From the NCBI GenBank assembly GCA_050291725.1, contig JBNKKH010000010.1, forward strand, positions 1 to 64,000: a DNA stretch of 64,000 nt, written 5' to 3'. The stretch's first letter is position 1; each line of letters opens with the position of its first letter. This DNA is from JAAGZL01 sp050291725. GTDB lineage: Bacteria; Pseudomonadota; Gammaproteobacteria; Chromatiales; Chromatiaceae. Below the pieces are notes generated by a model. It was given only the letters and a program-made list of their open reading frames with translations. It had not been told where the DNA came from and did no database searches. This document shows, in pieces, positions 1-6,925 of this stretch. Made by a program: the position numbers and the translations under genes.

Positions 1-1
1 A

Positions 2-106
2 TACATTGCAGAGAATGGGCATGAAATTGAAAATAATAAATACAAAATAGAAATCCAAATATTTAAAGAACCAGGCAAACATAAAATAAAGGAACGAAAG
101 CTCTAA
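2..106 (+). CDS. 3' end of an integron cassette gene (partial)
   Basis: An open plus-strand frame enters from the left edge and stops at TAA 104-106. About 34 codons are visible, rich in Lys, Glu, Asn and Ile like the following cassette genes. The stop codon lies inside the left core (CTCTAAC) of the attC site at 101-166, a common arrangement in gene cassettes. No function can be assigned from this tail. The frame is short, so the call depends on position and composition. Confidence 0.5.
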   Translation, partial: YIAENGHEIENNKYKIEIQIFKEPGKHKIKERKL

Positions 107-166
107 CATCAGCATTAAGTCGGAATTGGCGAAAAGCCTGCAAACCGCTTCTGCAGCGTGTTAGAG
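101..166 (+). other. attC site 1 (integron recombination site)
   Basis: The site begins with CTCTAAC (101-107) and ends with its exact complement GTTAGAG (160-166). The interior is only partly palindromic. It separates the partial gene ending at 106 from the gene starting at 184. Length (66 bases) and position between short same-strand genes fit an attC site. The outer cores are seen directly; the integron role is inferred together with the better-formed sites downstream. Confidence 0.6.
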
Positions 167-183
167 ATAAAAAATAAACAAAA

Positions 184-882
184 ATGAAAATAGCATTCGT
201 TCTTTTTTATTGCTTGGTTTTTTCTTTACCAGTGTATGCTGCAGACCTGAAAACACCAATGCTTGTTGATATGATGATATATTCCAAATCACCAAGTAAA
301 AATATGTATTTCGTTTCTGAAATATACCCTATCGGATGGTCAAAAGACGGACACTTCGCGTACATAGAAAAAAATGAAGTCGCGGCAAGGGGAGGAGTAA
401 AGTTTTCATATTTCATTATCAATGCAGTCACAGATAAAGTAGTTTGGAGTTTTCTTGATGATTGGCCAAATTCAAATAACGCGACAGTCGGGCAATCAAT
501 AGAAAGATCAAGCAAGAGTTTTGAAGAAAAATTGAATAAGTACCAAATTGTTCAAAATGTAGGTGTTGATCTCCACGCTTTTCCGATGAATCAGGGGCGT
601 CAGCTATTCTCTCCAAAAATTGAAATAATAAAAAAGAAGGAAAAACACCCATTTTTAGGAGATATTCAATCTGTAGGCGTTTTTATGAATAAAAATAAAA
701 AACGGAAGAGGATTTTTTTCAAAAAAGACCCAGGAGCTTTTTCATACTGGATAACGGGATATTTTGTCAGTCCATTTGAAGAGAGAATTCTTGTCGGTAT
801 AGGTGAAGAAAAATGGGGATTCGAAGGTACAGAGGGTAGTATCATCTTCTCAGGTTGTTCATTAAAAGGTGGGTACAAATAG
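184..882 (+). CDS. Cassette-encoded secreted hypothetical protein
   Basis: The protein has 232 residues. It starts with a clear Sec signal peptide (MKIAF, a hydrophobic core, then VYA/AD near residue 19), so the mature part is predicted to be periplasmic or exported. The rest is hydrophilic and Lys-rich, with no motif I recognise. The gene sits alone between attC 1 and attC 2, with its ATG 18 bases after the first site. This is the normal layout of a single-gene cassette, probably transcribed from a distant array promoter. The low GC content differs from the housekeeping genes later in the window. Confidence 0.7.
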   Translation: MKIAFVLFYCLVFSLPVYAADLKTPMLVDMMIYSKSPSKNMYFVSEIYPIGWSKDGHFAYIEKNEVAARGGVKFSYFIINAVTDKVVWSFLDDWPNSNNATVGQSIERSSKSFEEKLNKYQIVQNVGVDLHAFPMNQGRQLFSPKIEIIKKKEKHPFLGDIQSVGVFMNKNKKRKRIFFKKDPGAFSYWITGYFVSPFEERILVGIGEEKWGFEGTEGSIIFSGCSLKGGYK

Positions 883-913
883 CCTATTGAAACGAAAATT
901 GAGAGAATTAAAT

Positions 914-985
914 CTCTAACAAAAGTTTCAACCCGACTTTTTTCGCTGCTGCACTATGAAAAAGCAGGTTAAACTGGCGTTAGGA
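914..985 (+). other. attC site 2
   Basis: This is a well-formed site: CTCTAAC at 914-920 and GTTAGGA at 979-985. The inner arms AGTTTCAACC (924-933) and GGTTAAACT (967-975) pair except for one unpaired C. Such extrahelical bases in the folded bottom strand are a hallmark of attC sites and direct strand choice by IntI. Further pairing lies in the T-rich and A-rich central parts. Confidence 0.8.
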
Positions 986-1001
986 GCAGGAGAAGCAGAG
1001 C

Positions 1002-1769
1002 ATGGAAACAGATCCGGGTGATATTCTACAAGAGGCAAGGGAAGCATGTGCGAGCAAGCACTACAGTCTTTCTCTTGAGAATTATCGTTGGTTTTTTGAT
1101 AACGCACTAAAGATTAAGAAGTCATATTATGGTGTAAGGTTATCGTATTGTCTTAGTGAATGGGCTGACTTAGGTAATGTCTATTCTCCCGCATTGGAAG
1201 AGTTGACCCTATTAAAAGAATCCGCTTTAAAAGAATTCCGAAATACCAACTCACATTGTCAGTTTCATGAGTATGAAAGCATATGCGATGCATTAGGATG
1301 CCCTGAGGAGCCCGTTAAAGTATTTGAAGAAATTGCCATAAAAGATAAAGCATTAGCTGAAAAGCTATTTACCTATGTATATGCGGAGTTAGCTCGGCAA
1401 TCAAAATGGGAGATCTGCCGCGAATACATGGGTAACGGATATAAACAATACAAGGAAATATTAGAGCTATTTGATGCTTGCATTGATGGCGGTAGAAGGA
1501 AAGGCGGAAACCAAGGCGAAGGTATAATTAAAAGTACTATAAATAAGACTATAGAAGAGTTATTGTGGATACTCGAAATGCAATCTTATGCAAATGCTAA
1601 AAAAGAATTGGAATCAGCTATTGGGCATATACAGCATGATTTTAGCAAGCGAGGCTATACAGAGATATATCAACAGGTAATAAGAAAAGCTCCTAGTATC
1701 AAGTTTGAAGTGCTGGACCGTCGCTACGTGCTAGCCTCACAACTCAAATGTTATAACGATAAGGGATGA
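1002..1769 (+). CDS. Cassette-encoded hypothetical protein, first gene of a two-gene cassette
   Basis: The product has 255 residues, no signal peptide and no membrane segment. It looks largely helical, with repeated aromatic/Glu/Lys-rich stretches that could form tetratricopeptide-like helices, but no family is recognised. The ATG lies 16 bases after the attC 2 core, preceded by AGGAG-like purines. Its TGA overlaps the ATG of the downstream M15 peptidase gene (ATGA at 1766-1769), so the two are translationally coupled. Cassettes usually carry one gene; coupling suggests a partner or regulator of the peptidase. That role is inference. Confidence 0.65.
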   Translation: METDPGDILQEAREACASKHYSLSLENYRWFFDNALKIKKSYYGVRLSYCLSEWADLGNVYSPALEELTLLKESALKEFRNTNSHCQFHEYESICDALGCPEEPVKVFEEIAIKDKALAEKLFTYVYAELARQSKWEICREYMGNGYKQYKEILELFDACIDGGRRKGGNQGEGIIKSTINKTIEELLWILEMQSYANAKKELESAIGHIQHDFSKRGYTEIYQQVIRKAPSIKFEVLDRRYVLASQLKCYNDKG

Positions 1770-2443
1770 AGGTGCATCATTTAAGCAACACATTCGTTTT
1801 GATAGTTGTCCTGCTCTATTCCAGTGGGGCGCAGGCAAATGACATCGAAAACAAATTTCTAACGGCTGGGCTTTTCGATGTGAATCACATTGATAGTTCG
1901 ATCAAAGTAGACCTTGTTAATTCTGATTCAGATAAAAACTTTTTTGAAGAAGATTTCTATGGCGGTCTAAATAAAGCATATCTAAGGAAAGAAGTTGCTA
2001 TAAAGCTATCAAATGCGCAAAAATCATTAAAAAAAGAGAAACCAAGATATTCGCTTCAAGTTCTGGATGCTGCGCGTCCAAGGTCTGTTTCACGCGCCAT
2101 GTATGAAAAAATGAAAGGAACTCGCTTTGAAAAATATGTTGCCAATCCTAACAAAGGCTCAATGCACAATTATGGTATTGCTGTAGATATTACTATTGTT
2201 GATGAAAGTGGCAATAAACTAGATATGGGTCCAAGCCCGTTCTATAGCCGTCATGCAGAAATCTACTGGCAATACTTTCTCAAGAAGGTTGGTTTTGATT
2301 TATCTGATGAGCAAAAGGAAAACAGAGCCTTGTTGAATCGAGTAATGTTGAATGCAGGGTTTTACCCGCTTTCATATGAGTGGTGGCACTTTAATGGCAT
2401 GAAGAAAGAAGATGCAAGAAAAACATATTCTATTATCGAGTAA
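1766..2443 (+). CDS. M15 family D-Ala-D-Ala dipeptidase/carboxypeptidase, exported
   Basis: The product has 225 residues and begins with a signal peptide (cleavage near AQA/ND, residue 25). The mature part carries the zinc-peptidase signature of family M15: DAARP followed by SxHxxGxAxD (SMHNYGIAVD) and a late EWWHF motif. In VanX/DdpX-type enzymes these supply the zinc ligands His, Asp, His and the catalytic Glu. It probably cleaves D-Ala-D-Ala dipeptides or peptidoglycan stems in the periplasm. It is coupled by a 4-base overlap to the gene before it and followed at once by attC 3, so both genes travel in one cassette. VanX-type specificity versus a broader carboxypeptidase cannot be decided here. 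Confidence 0.8.
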   Translation: MKVHHLSNTFVLIVVLLYSSGAQANDIENKFLTAGLFDVNHIDSSIKVDLVNSDSDKNFFEEDFYGGLNKAYLRKEVAIKLSNAQKSLKKEKPRYSLQVLDAARPRSVSRAMYEKMKGTRFEKYVANPNKGSMHNYGIAVDITIVDESGNKLDMGPSPFYSRHAEIYWQYFLKKVGFDLSDEQKENRALLNRVMLNAGFYPLSYEWWHFNGMKKEDARKTYSIIE

Positions 2444-2446
2444 GAG

Positions 2447-2509
2447 TTTTAACATGACTAATCCAGCCGACGCGCCAAATGCGCGCGTGGCTGATTAACG
2501 GCGTTAGCT
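2447..2509 (+). other. attC site 3
   Basis: TTTTAAC (2447-2453) and GTTAGCT (2503-2509) bound a strong imperfect palindrome. CTAATCCAGCCGACGCGC pairs with the later GCGCGTGGCTGATTAA, leaving two unpaired bases (an extra C and an extra G) in the left arm. This is the clearest attC fold in the window. It starts 4 bases after the stop of the M15 gene. Confidence 0.85.
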
Positions 2510-2567
2510 GCACAAGTATTTAGTATGACGCATAGTAATTATATATTTTGTATTCTTTCAGGAGTCA

Positions 2568-2921
2568 TTGGATTTAATCTGGGCTTATGGGTTTTCGATG
2601 CTCTTTAACGAGCTGAGCCAAAATCTATGGAATCTATACAATTCTTCACCAATGTCATTTTGGCTAATATTGTGTGTGATATCAGCATTATTTGGAATAG
2701 TACCAGGTATCATAGTTTTAATAAGTAATTCTAATGAGCTTTTAAAAGGATGGTTAATATCTTCCATAACAATATTCTTATTACTATTATTTGTCCCTTT
2801 AGTTGTTGGTAGTAAAAACCAGTTTGCTCATATTGTATCTAGTCCGGGAGTCTGGTCATTTTTCCTCGGGTCTGGTGCAACAATTATCATTTATGAAAAA
2901 TTTGTTAAAGTACGCAGCTAA
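2568..2921 (+). CDS. Small cassette-encoded membrane protein, possibly frameshifted
   Basis: The 117-residue frame from TTG 2568 has about three hydrophobic segments (residues 30-52, 60-82, 90-108) and no recognised domain. Its start is doubtful: the TTG follows AGGAG too closely, and the first ATG in frame is at 2598. A different frame opens with ATG at 2525, 15 bases after attC 3, where a cassette start is expected. It encodes about 27 hydrophobic residues (MTHSNYIF...WVFDAL) before a stop at 2606-2608. One base change near 2600 would join the two frames into a four-helix protein. The TAA stop lies within an AGCTAAC motif. Confidence 0.5.
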   Translation: MDLIWAYGFSMLFNELSQNLWNLYNSSPMSFWLILCVISALFGIVPGIIVLISNSNELLKGWLISSITIFLLLLFVPLVVGSKNQFAHIVSSPGVWSFFLGSGATIIIYEKFVKVRS

Positions 2922-3063
2922 CAATCGCCCACGCTTGTTAACGGTTTTTTTGGACCTAGTGGTCATTGGGCTGCTGAACCGGTAACTTGTTTGCCCAAGT
3001 TACGGGCTTCACTTTATCACTATCATCAATAAGAACAGGCAGGGAGTGGCTATTAATATCCAA
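2922..3063 (+). other. Non-coding stretch inside the cassette array
   Basis: This 142-base segment holds no convincing gene. It begins at a GCTAAC core-like motif overlapping the previous stop and has a GTTAACG at 2937-2943, as if an attC site had been split or an ORF-less cassette had decayed. Short local inverted repeats are present (GGACCTAGTGGTC near 2951; CGGTAACTTG...CAAGTTACGG near 2980-3006). No function is assigned. Confidence 0.35.
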
Positions 3064-3131
3064 ATTCAACCATACAAGCTGGTCAAGAACGGCGCGCGAA
3101 AACCGCGCGCGTCTTACCCTATACGTTAGAC
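3064..3131 (+). other. attC site 4
   Basis: The right core GTTAGAC is at 3125-3131 and a degenerate left core ATTCAAC at 3064-3070. The inner arms GGTCAAGAACGGCGCGCG and CGCGCGCGTCTTACC pair with extra unpaired bases in the left arm, as in attC 2 and 3. The next gene starts 12 bases after the core. Confidence 0.65.
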
Positions 3132-3142
3132 ATAAAATTATC

Positions 3143-3781
3143 ATGAAACGAAAACTGATATATTTATTGGTACTTATATGCGGTGCATTGGCTACATATG
3201 AAGCATATGCAGTAGTAAACGCATACAAAAAGCTTCCTCATCAATTCGCTCCCTATGCTTCAGTAACACTAAGGGATCTTGGTTTAAATAAAAAGCGCCA
3301 GGAAATATTAATAAAAATTCAAGATCCTACGTTTTTTGAACACACCGGTATTGAATGGCCCAGCCCACTAACAACAACTACAATCACCCAAAGTTTGGTA
3401 AAGAGACTTTTTTTTGATCATTTTGCGAAAGGCTTTAAGAAAATAGAGCAAACACTGATTGCTAGGTTTGTTGTGAATCCAAACATATCAAAGGAAGTCC
3501 AGCTAGTAGCATTTATGTCTACTGCATATTTTGGTGAAAAAGACGGCAAACAACTGTTTGGCTTTGACCAAGGGGCACATTTCTGGTTTAACAAATCGCT
3601 ATCGGAATTAAATGATGATGAATACATATCATTAATTGCTATGCTTCCGGGTCCAAACATGTTCAAGCCAAATACAGTAGCGTTGAGAGAAAGGGTGCGC
3701 CGCATAAAACTGGTATTGAACGGTGAGTGCCTCTACGACCATGTGTCCCAAATATTCTTAGATCAATGTTCTGGGGAGTGA
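3143..3781 (+). CDS. GT51-type peptidoglycan glycosyltransferase-like cassette protein with altered catalytic motif
   Basis: From ATG 3143 the protein has 212 residues; the frame is open further upstream, but that part crosses attC 4. An N-terminal signal anchor (residues 4-25) precedes a domain like the transglycosylase part of penicillin-binding proteins and MtgA. Visible motifs are xDPTFFEHTGIEW (motif 1), TTTTITQSLVK (motif 2), KKIEQTLIARF...SKE (motif 3) and AYFG...FNKSLSELNDDE (motif 4/5). In motif 1 the family has a catalytic Glu just before Asp (EDxxFxxH); here it is Gln (QD). Activity is therefore doubtful: the protein may bind lipid II or glycan without polymerising it. No transpeptidase domain is present. 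Confidence 0.72.
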   Translation: MKRKLIYLLVLICGALATYEAYAVVNAYKKLPHQFAPYASVTLRDLGLNKKRQEILIKIQDPTFFEHTGIEWPSPLTTTTITQSLVKRLFFDHFAKGFKKIEQTLIARFVVNPNISKEVQLVAFMSTAYFGEKDGKQLFGFDQGAHFWFNKSLSELNDDEYISLIAMLPGPNMFKPNTVALRERVRRIKLVLNGECLYDHVSQIFLDQCSGE

Positions 3782-3790
3782 TTGTGCAAT

Positions 3791-3857
3791 GCCTAACAAT
3801 CCGCTACACAAGGACAAAATTACTCGCTATTGAGCCTGTGAGCGCAAGCGGTATGCA
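3791..3857 (+). other. attC site 5 (degenerate right core)
   Basis: GCCTAAC at 3791-3797 is a perfect left core. The right core is eroded (GGTATGC at 3850-3856 rather than GTTAGGC). CCGCTaCACAAGG and the later CCTGTG...AGCGG can pair imperfectly. It lies between two cassette-type genes. Confidence 0.6.
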
Positions 3858-3862
3858 TGCAT

Positions 3863-4225
3863 ATGAACGACATTACGTTTGAACAAGTCAAAGAATTTAC
3901 TATTCGTGAACTCTGGCAAATTAAAAAAGAAATCACACCTAATACAAGACTTGCACATGATTTCGGTATAGCGGGGCTAGATGGGAAAGAATTTATTGAA
4001 GCATTTGCAAAGGAATTTAATATTAAATTAGATGGCTTTGATTGGGGTTATTATTTTGGCCCTGAAGAAGGTGTGTCATTAATTAGCGTTGCAAGATACT
4101 TTTATGAAAAAATACGGGGTAATCAAGAGATGTCTTGTGATTTACCACCAATTTCATTAGGCCATCTAGTCGAATGTGCGAATAAAGGAGAATGGTTTGA
4201 ACCAAATAGTGTGCAAAATGCATAA
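3863..4225 (+). CDS. DUF1493 family protein (cassette)
   Basis: The ATG at 3863 was preferred over 3857, which lies within the attC site. The product has 120 residues. It resembles the DUF1493 family of small acyl-carrier-like proteins: an early segment ITPNTRLAHDFGIAGLDGKEF aligns with the family's ITPDTxLxxDLGxxGDDAxE pattern, and GFDWGYYFGPEEG follows the family's FDFxxYFxxE pattern. The usual phosphopantetheine Ser context (DSxE) is not clear here. The biochemical role is unknown. The stop codon overlaps the left core of attC 6. Confidence 0.65.
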   Translation: MNDITFEQVKEFTIRELWQIKKEITPNTRLAHDFGIAGLDGKEFIEAFAKEFNIKLDGFDWGYYFGPEEGVSLISVARYFYEKIRGNQEMSCDLPPISLGHLVECANKGEWFEPNSVQNA

Positions 4226-4288
4226 CCAGCGGCTTCAGTTTCAGTGGATGCTCGCTAACGCTCGCCCCACTGATCCAGGTTGTTAGGC
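4220..4288 (+). other. attC site 6
   Basis: GCATAAC (4220-4226) and GTTAGGC (4282-4288) flank pairing arms: TTTCAGTGGatGCTCG against CGCTCGCCCCACTGATCC. The sequence is typical of short (about 70 base) attC sites. The stop of the preceding gene lies within the left core, and the next gene begins 7 bases after the right core. Confidence 0.8.
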
Positions 4289-4294
4289 GAATAT

Positions 4295-4885
4295 ATGCGA
4301 CGACTGATATCAATAGTAGCTCTAGCATGCATTCCAGTAGCAGCTTGTGCTGCAAACAATTTAAGCTCGTATTTCACGTTCATGGGGTTTACTTTAGAAA
4401 GTACAGAGCTATCAGAAATACAAGAAGCGATGGGAGTGGCCCCTATATATCAAAGCGGAGATGCAGCTGAATCATATTCTGCAATTTGCTACCGATTGCC
4501 AAAAGATAATATCACTGTCTATTTCGAATCAGGTGAAATGGGAGGCGGCACAATCTTACTAAGCTATCGGGTCGCCAATGAGTCATCGCCGGATTTTACC
4601 TGCGCCAATGCCACTAATGCCAGGATTAGAGACTTTAATGTTGGCGCATTAGTAATTGGAAGTAAGACGAACATAGTAATTTCTTCTTTGCCTAAAGGGT
4701 ATATCGCAGATGGCAAGTTAGGTTTTTCTTACTTTACAAAAATCCCATTCACAAAAGAGCAAATAGCTAAGTATGAAGTAGAAGATATGCAGTATGCATT
4801 TTGGGATCAAAGTGTAAACATTGAGATTATCGCTGACGGGAACGTGCTAAATGGATTTCGGGTGTCAAAGGTAACATCATGGTAA
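4295..4885 (+). CDS. Probable lipoprotein, cassette-encoded
   Basis: The ATG at 4295 was chosen because it starts a good export signal (MRRLISIVALACIPVAAC); the frame also opens at a TTG inside attC 6. VAAC at residues 15-18 fits a lipobox, so the protein (197 residues) may be lipidated on Cys18; cleavage after ACA by signal peptidase I is the alternative. The mature part has no recognised domain. Its Cys residues (CYRLPK, FTCAN) could form a disulphide. It is the last intact cassette gene before the array breaks off. Confidence 0.65.
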   Translation: MRRLISIVALACIPVAACAANNLSSYFTFMGFTLESTELSEIQEAMGVAPIYQSGDAAESYSAICYRLPKDNITVYFESGEMGGGTILLSYRVANESSPDFTCANATNARIRDFNVGALVIGSKTNIVISSLPKGYIADGKLGFSYFTKIPFTKEQIAKYEVEDMQYAFWDQSVNIEIIADGNVLNGFRVSKVTSW

Positions 4886-4892
4886 ATAAAGC

Positions 4893-4935
4893 GCCTAACA
4901 AGCGACTGTGGCATCAAATAGATAAAAAAAGCCAT
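4893..4935 (+). other. Truncated attC site 7, end of the cassette array
   Basis: GCCTAAC at 4893-4899 is a perfect left core 8 bases after the last cassette gene and is followed by AAGCGACTGTGGC, a plausible left arm. No matching right arm or GTTRRRY core follows. Instead an IS110-family transposase remnant starts on the other strand. The site was probably cut by insertion or deletion. Confidence 0.55.
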
Positions 4936-5102
4936 CAATAAGCCCACTCAGTTTCGTTTCTAACCATGGCGCTCAGCATAGTGATAAATTTACGCCTACA
5001 TGCAGTAATAGCTACTTTTTTGTGTTTGCCCTGCGCCACTAACTGCTGATAAAACGCCATGATTATTGGATTACATTGGATGGCACTAAGGGTAGCCAGA
5101 CC
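4935..5102 (-). pseudogene. IS110-family transposase remnant (C-terminal end)
   Basis: About 55 minus-strand codons match the C-terminal end of IS110/IS1111 transposases: xLATLSAIQCNPII..FYQ.L...GK..KVA..ACRRK....LSAMVRN. In the family this segment closes the transposase_20 domain that carries the catalytic Ser. Everything N-terminal of it, including the DEDD motif, is missing, so it is a decayed fragment. The frame runs on to 5150, but those residues do not look like the family. IS1111-attC elements are known to insert into attC sites; its position beside a half attC fits that history. Confidence 0.7.
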
Positions 5103-5389
5103 AATGGGGTCAGACTCGATTGAAAAAATATAAACGTCCGCTTTGGTCACAGTAGAGAAGAAGGGCGTGAATGTATTCTGAGGTAGTCTCTAAAGGGCAC
5201 TCATCGGCACTATTTAGACGCTATCACATGGTTGGGCGAGTGAAATTCAGATTTATCCTACAGGAACTTTCGCTATGTCTATGTGATAATGTCTGTAATG
5301 GATGTAAGCGTACTAAAGAATTTGGTTCGTAATGTCTGTTAACGGCAACTGGATTTATAACTAATTCTTTTTAACTTATGAGGTTTCTT

Positions 5390-5980
5390 ATGAAACAAAA
5401 GTTTGTTCTAGCTTCACTGCTATTAGTGCTGAGCTCATTCTCGTTTGCCGCACCAGTTACACTGGAAGGCATGAATCAAATTATGCAATGGACGGATTAT
5501 GAAAACCAGTCAGGTGAGATGCCCGGATTCATTTGGGGTACTAGCGATTCTGATAACGCGGATCAAATAGGTTTGTATGTTGAATTTGCGAATGGGTTGA
5601 CTGGGTCAGTAACATATAGCGGCGTATCTGGTTTATGGAACCAAAGTTCTTTTAGCCTTGCTGCGGATACAGCTACTGGTTTTTTTACTAATGCTAGTAA
5701 CATGCACATTCTTTTTAACAACGCTCCATCAGTAAATTATCCTCAAGCATTAGCTATTGCTTGGGAATCTTTTGTCATGGATTTTTCCAATAATTTTGAT
5801 TTGGATTACAATGAAGATTTAGGATCTAATTTTAGGGCGTCGGTTGCTGGATGGGAGTCAGCCACATTCACAACATACAGTTCAACAGCATCTGCAGTTC
5901 CTGTTCCTGCAGCAGTATGGCTTTTTGGTTCAGCTATAGCTAGCTTTGCAGGCTTCTCTAGATTTAAAAAGAAAGCATAA
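5390..5980 (+). CDS. PEP-CTERM (VPLPA-type) sorted exported protein
   Basis: The start at 5390 is preferred because GAGG (5380-5383) is correctly spaced from it and a classic signal peptide follows (MKQKFVLASLL...FSFA). The protein has 196 residues. Its C-terminus shows the exosortase sorting signal: VPVPAAVWLFGSA, a hydrophobic helix, then a basic tail FSRFKKKA. Such proteins are exported, processed by exosortase and usually anchored to or released at the cell surface, often with exopolysaccharide. The middle is Ser/Asn/Phe-rich and unassigned. A terminator follows, so it is monocistronic. No exosortase gene is in the window. Confidence 0.85.
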   Translation: MKQKFVLASLLLVLSSFSFAAPVTLEGMNQIMQWTDYENQSGEMPGFIWGTSDSDNADQIGLYVEFANGLTGSVTYSGVSGLWNQSSFSLAADTATGFFTNASNMHILFNNAPSVNYPQALAIAWESFVMDFSNNFDLDYNEDLGSNFRASVAGWESATFTTYSSTASAVPVPAAVWLFGSAIASFAGFSRFKKKA

Positions 5981-6005
5981 ACTACCTCCCGTTTGTTGAT
6001 AATTT

Positions 6006-6032
6006 AAAGCCTCGTTTCGACGGGGCTTTTTA
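6006..6032 (+). terminator. Rho-independent terminator of the PEP-CTERM gene
   Basis: AAGCCTCG, a short TTTC loop and CGACGGGGCTT form a stem with one G-T pair, followed by a T run (TTTTTATT). It lies 25 bases after the stop codon. Confidence 0.75.
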
Positions 6033-6070
6033 TTGTCTGAATGACTGCTTTGGTCACAAAGCAGACGTCT

Positions 6071-6925
6071 TTATTTAACCTTACCGCACCCAGCTTCCAA
6101 CAATGCCATCTCATTTTCACTAAAACCAGCCTTACGCCGTGCATCATGATTGAACGGCCCCCTGGGATAGTGGCCGATGTACTTCATGACAAGTTGGAAG
6201 AATTTATGCTCGGGGTCTACTCCTTCTTCTCGGCAACGGAAGTGAAACCAGCGGGTGCCGGCTCCTACATGGGCGGTTTCGTCGTTGGCTACCTCTGTCA
6301 GTACCGCTGCTGTCTCGGCATCGCCGATGCTGCGAAATCGTTCCAGGGTGTGGGGGACAACATCCAGTGCTCGCGCTTCCATCACTCTATGCACAATCGC
6401 CATGCGGTCCATCAAGTCATCAGCAGTATCCACGGCATGTTGCCACAGTCTGTTATGGGCGGGGAAATCACCATAGTCGAACCCCATGGCGCGCAATCGT
6501 TCGCGCAGGGCTAGAAAGTGGCGGGTCTCATCTGCTGCGGTGTTGATCCAGTCGTCGTAATACTCTTTGGGTAGGTCGCGGTATCTGTATACAGTATCCC
6601 AAGCTAAATTTACTGCGGTGAGTTCTATATGGGTAAGGGCGTGAATCAGAGCTGCGCGTCTGGTCTCCGAACCGAAGCCGCGTTTAGGTACATCAGCAGG
6701 GGAAATCAGGGTAGGGCGGCTCGGTCTGCCTGGGTCTATATTTAGATTGGGTGCTTCGCCTTCGCTCCACTCCAAGGAGTTATTCTTCCAGGCCGCAAAC
6801 AGCTCCATAGTCAAAGCCATCTTCTCATCAGGGTCGGAGAGCAGCAGGCAGTATTGGGCTTGTTGGTATAGGTTGTTCAACTGTATGCAGCTAATTTGCT
6901 TTAGGCAGTTCTGTGTGATCGACAA
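6071..6925 (-). CDS. DUF455 ferritin-like domain protein
   Basis: The protein has 284 residues in a four-helix ferritin-like fold of the DUF455 family. Paired metal-ligand motifs are visible: HALTHIELTAVNLAWD, ADETRHF and later ANDETAHVGAG, the ExxH pattern of di-iron carboxylate proteins. The reaction is not known; an oxidase or hydroxylase role is possible. The frame starts at TTG 6925, overlapping the end of the lipocalin gene by 35 bases; a second TTG about 16 codons later is the alternative. The overlap suggests cotranscription with blc. Confidence 0.8.
   Translation of the reverse strand: MSITQNCLKQISCIQLNNLYQQAQYCLLLSDPDEKMALTMELFAAWKNNSLEWSEGEAPNLNIDPGRPSRPTLISPADVPKRGFGSETRRAALIHALTHIELTAVNLAWDTVYRYRDLPKEYYDDWINTAADETRHFLALRERLRAMGFDYGDFPAHNRLWQHAVDTADDLMDRMAIVHRVMEARALDVVPHTLERFRSIGDAETAAVLTEVANDETAHVGAGTRWFHFRCREEGVDPEHKFFQLVMKYIGHYPRGPFNHDARRKAGFSENEMALLEAGCGKVK

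Noticed and set aside
2987..3142. The upstream extension of the GT51-like gene
   Set aside because: The added 52 codons cross the attC 4 site and show no GT51 similarity; ATG 3143 is the better start.
6041..6514. A plus-strand 157-residue frame over the DUF455 gene
   Set aside because: It overlaps the DUF455 gene on the opposite strand and has no recognisable family.
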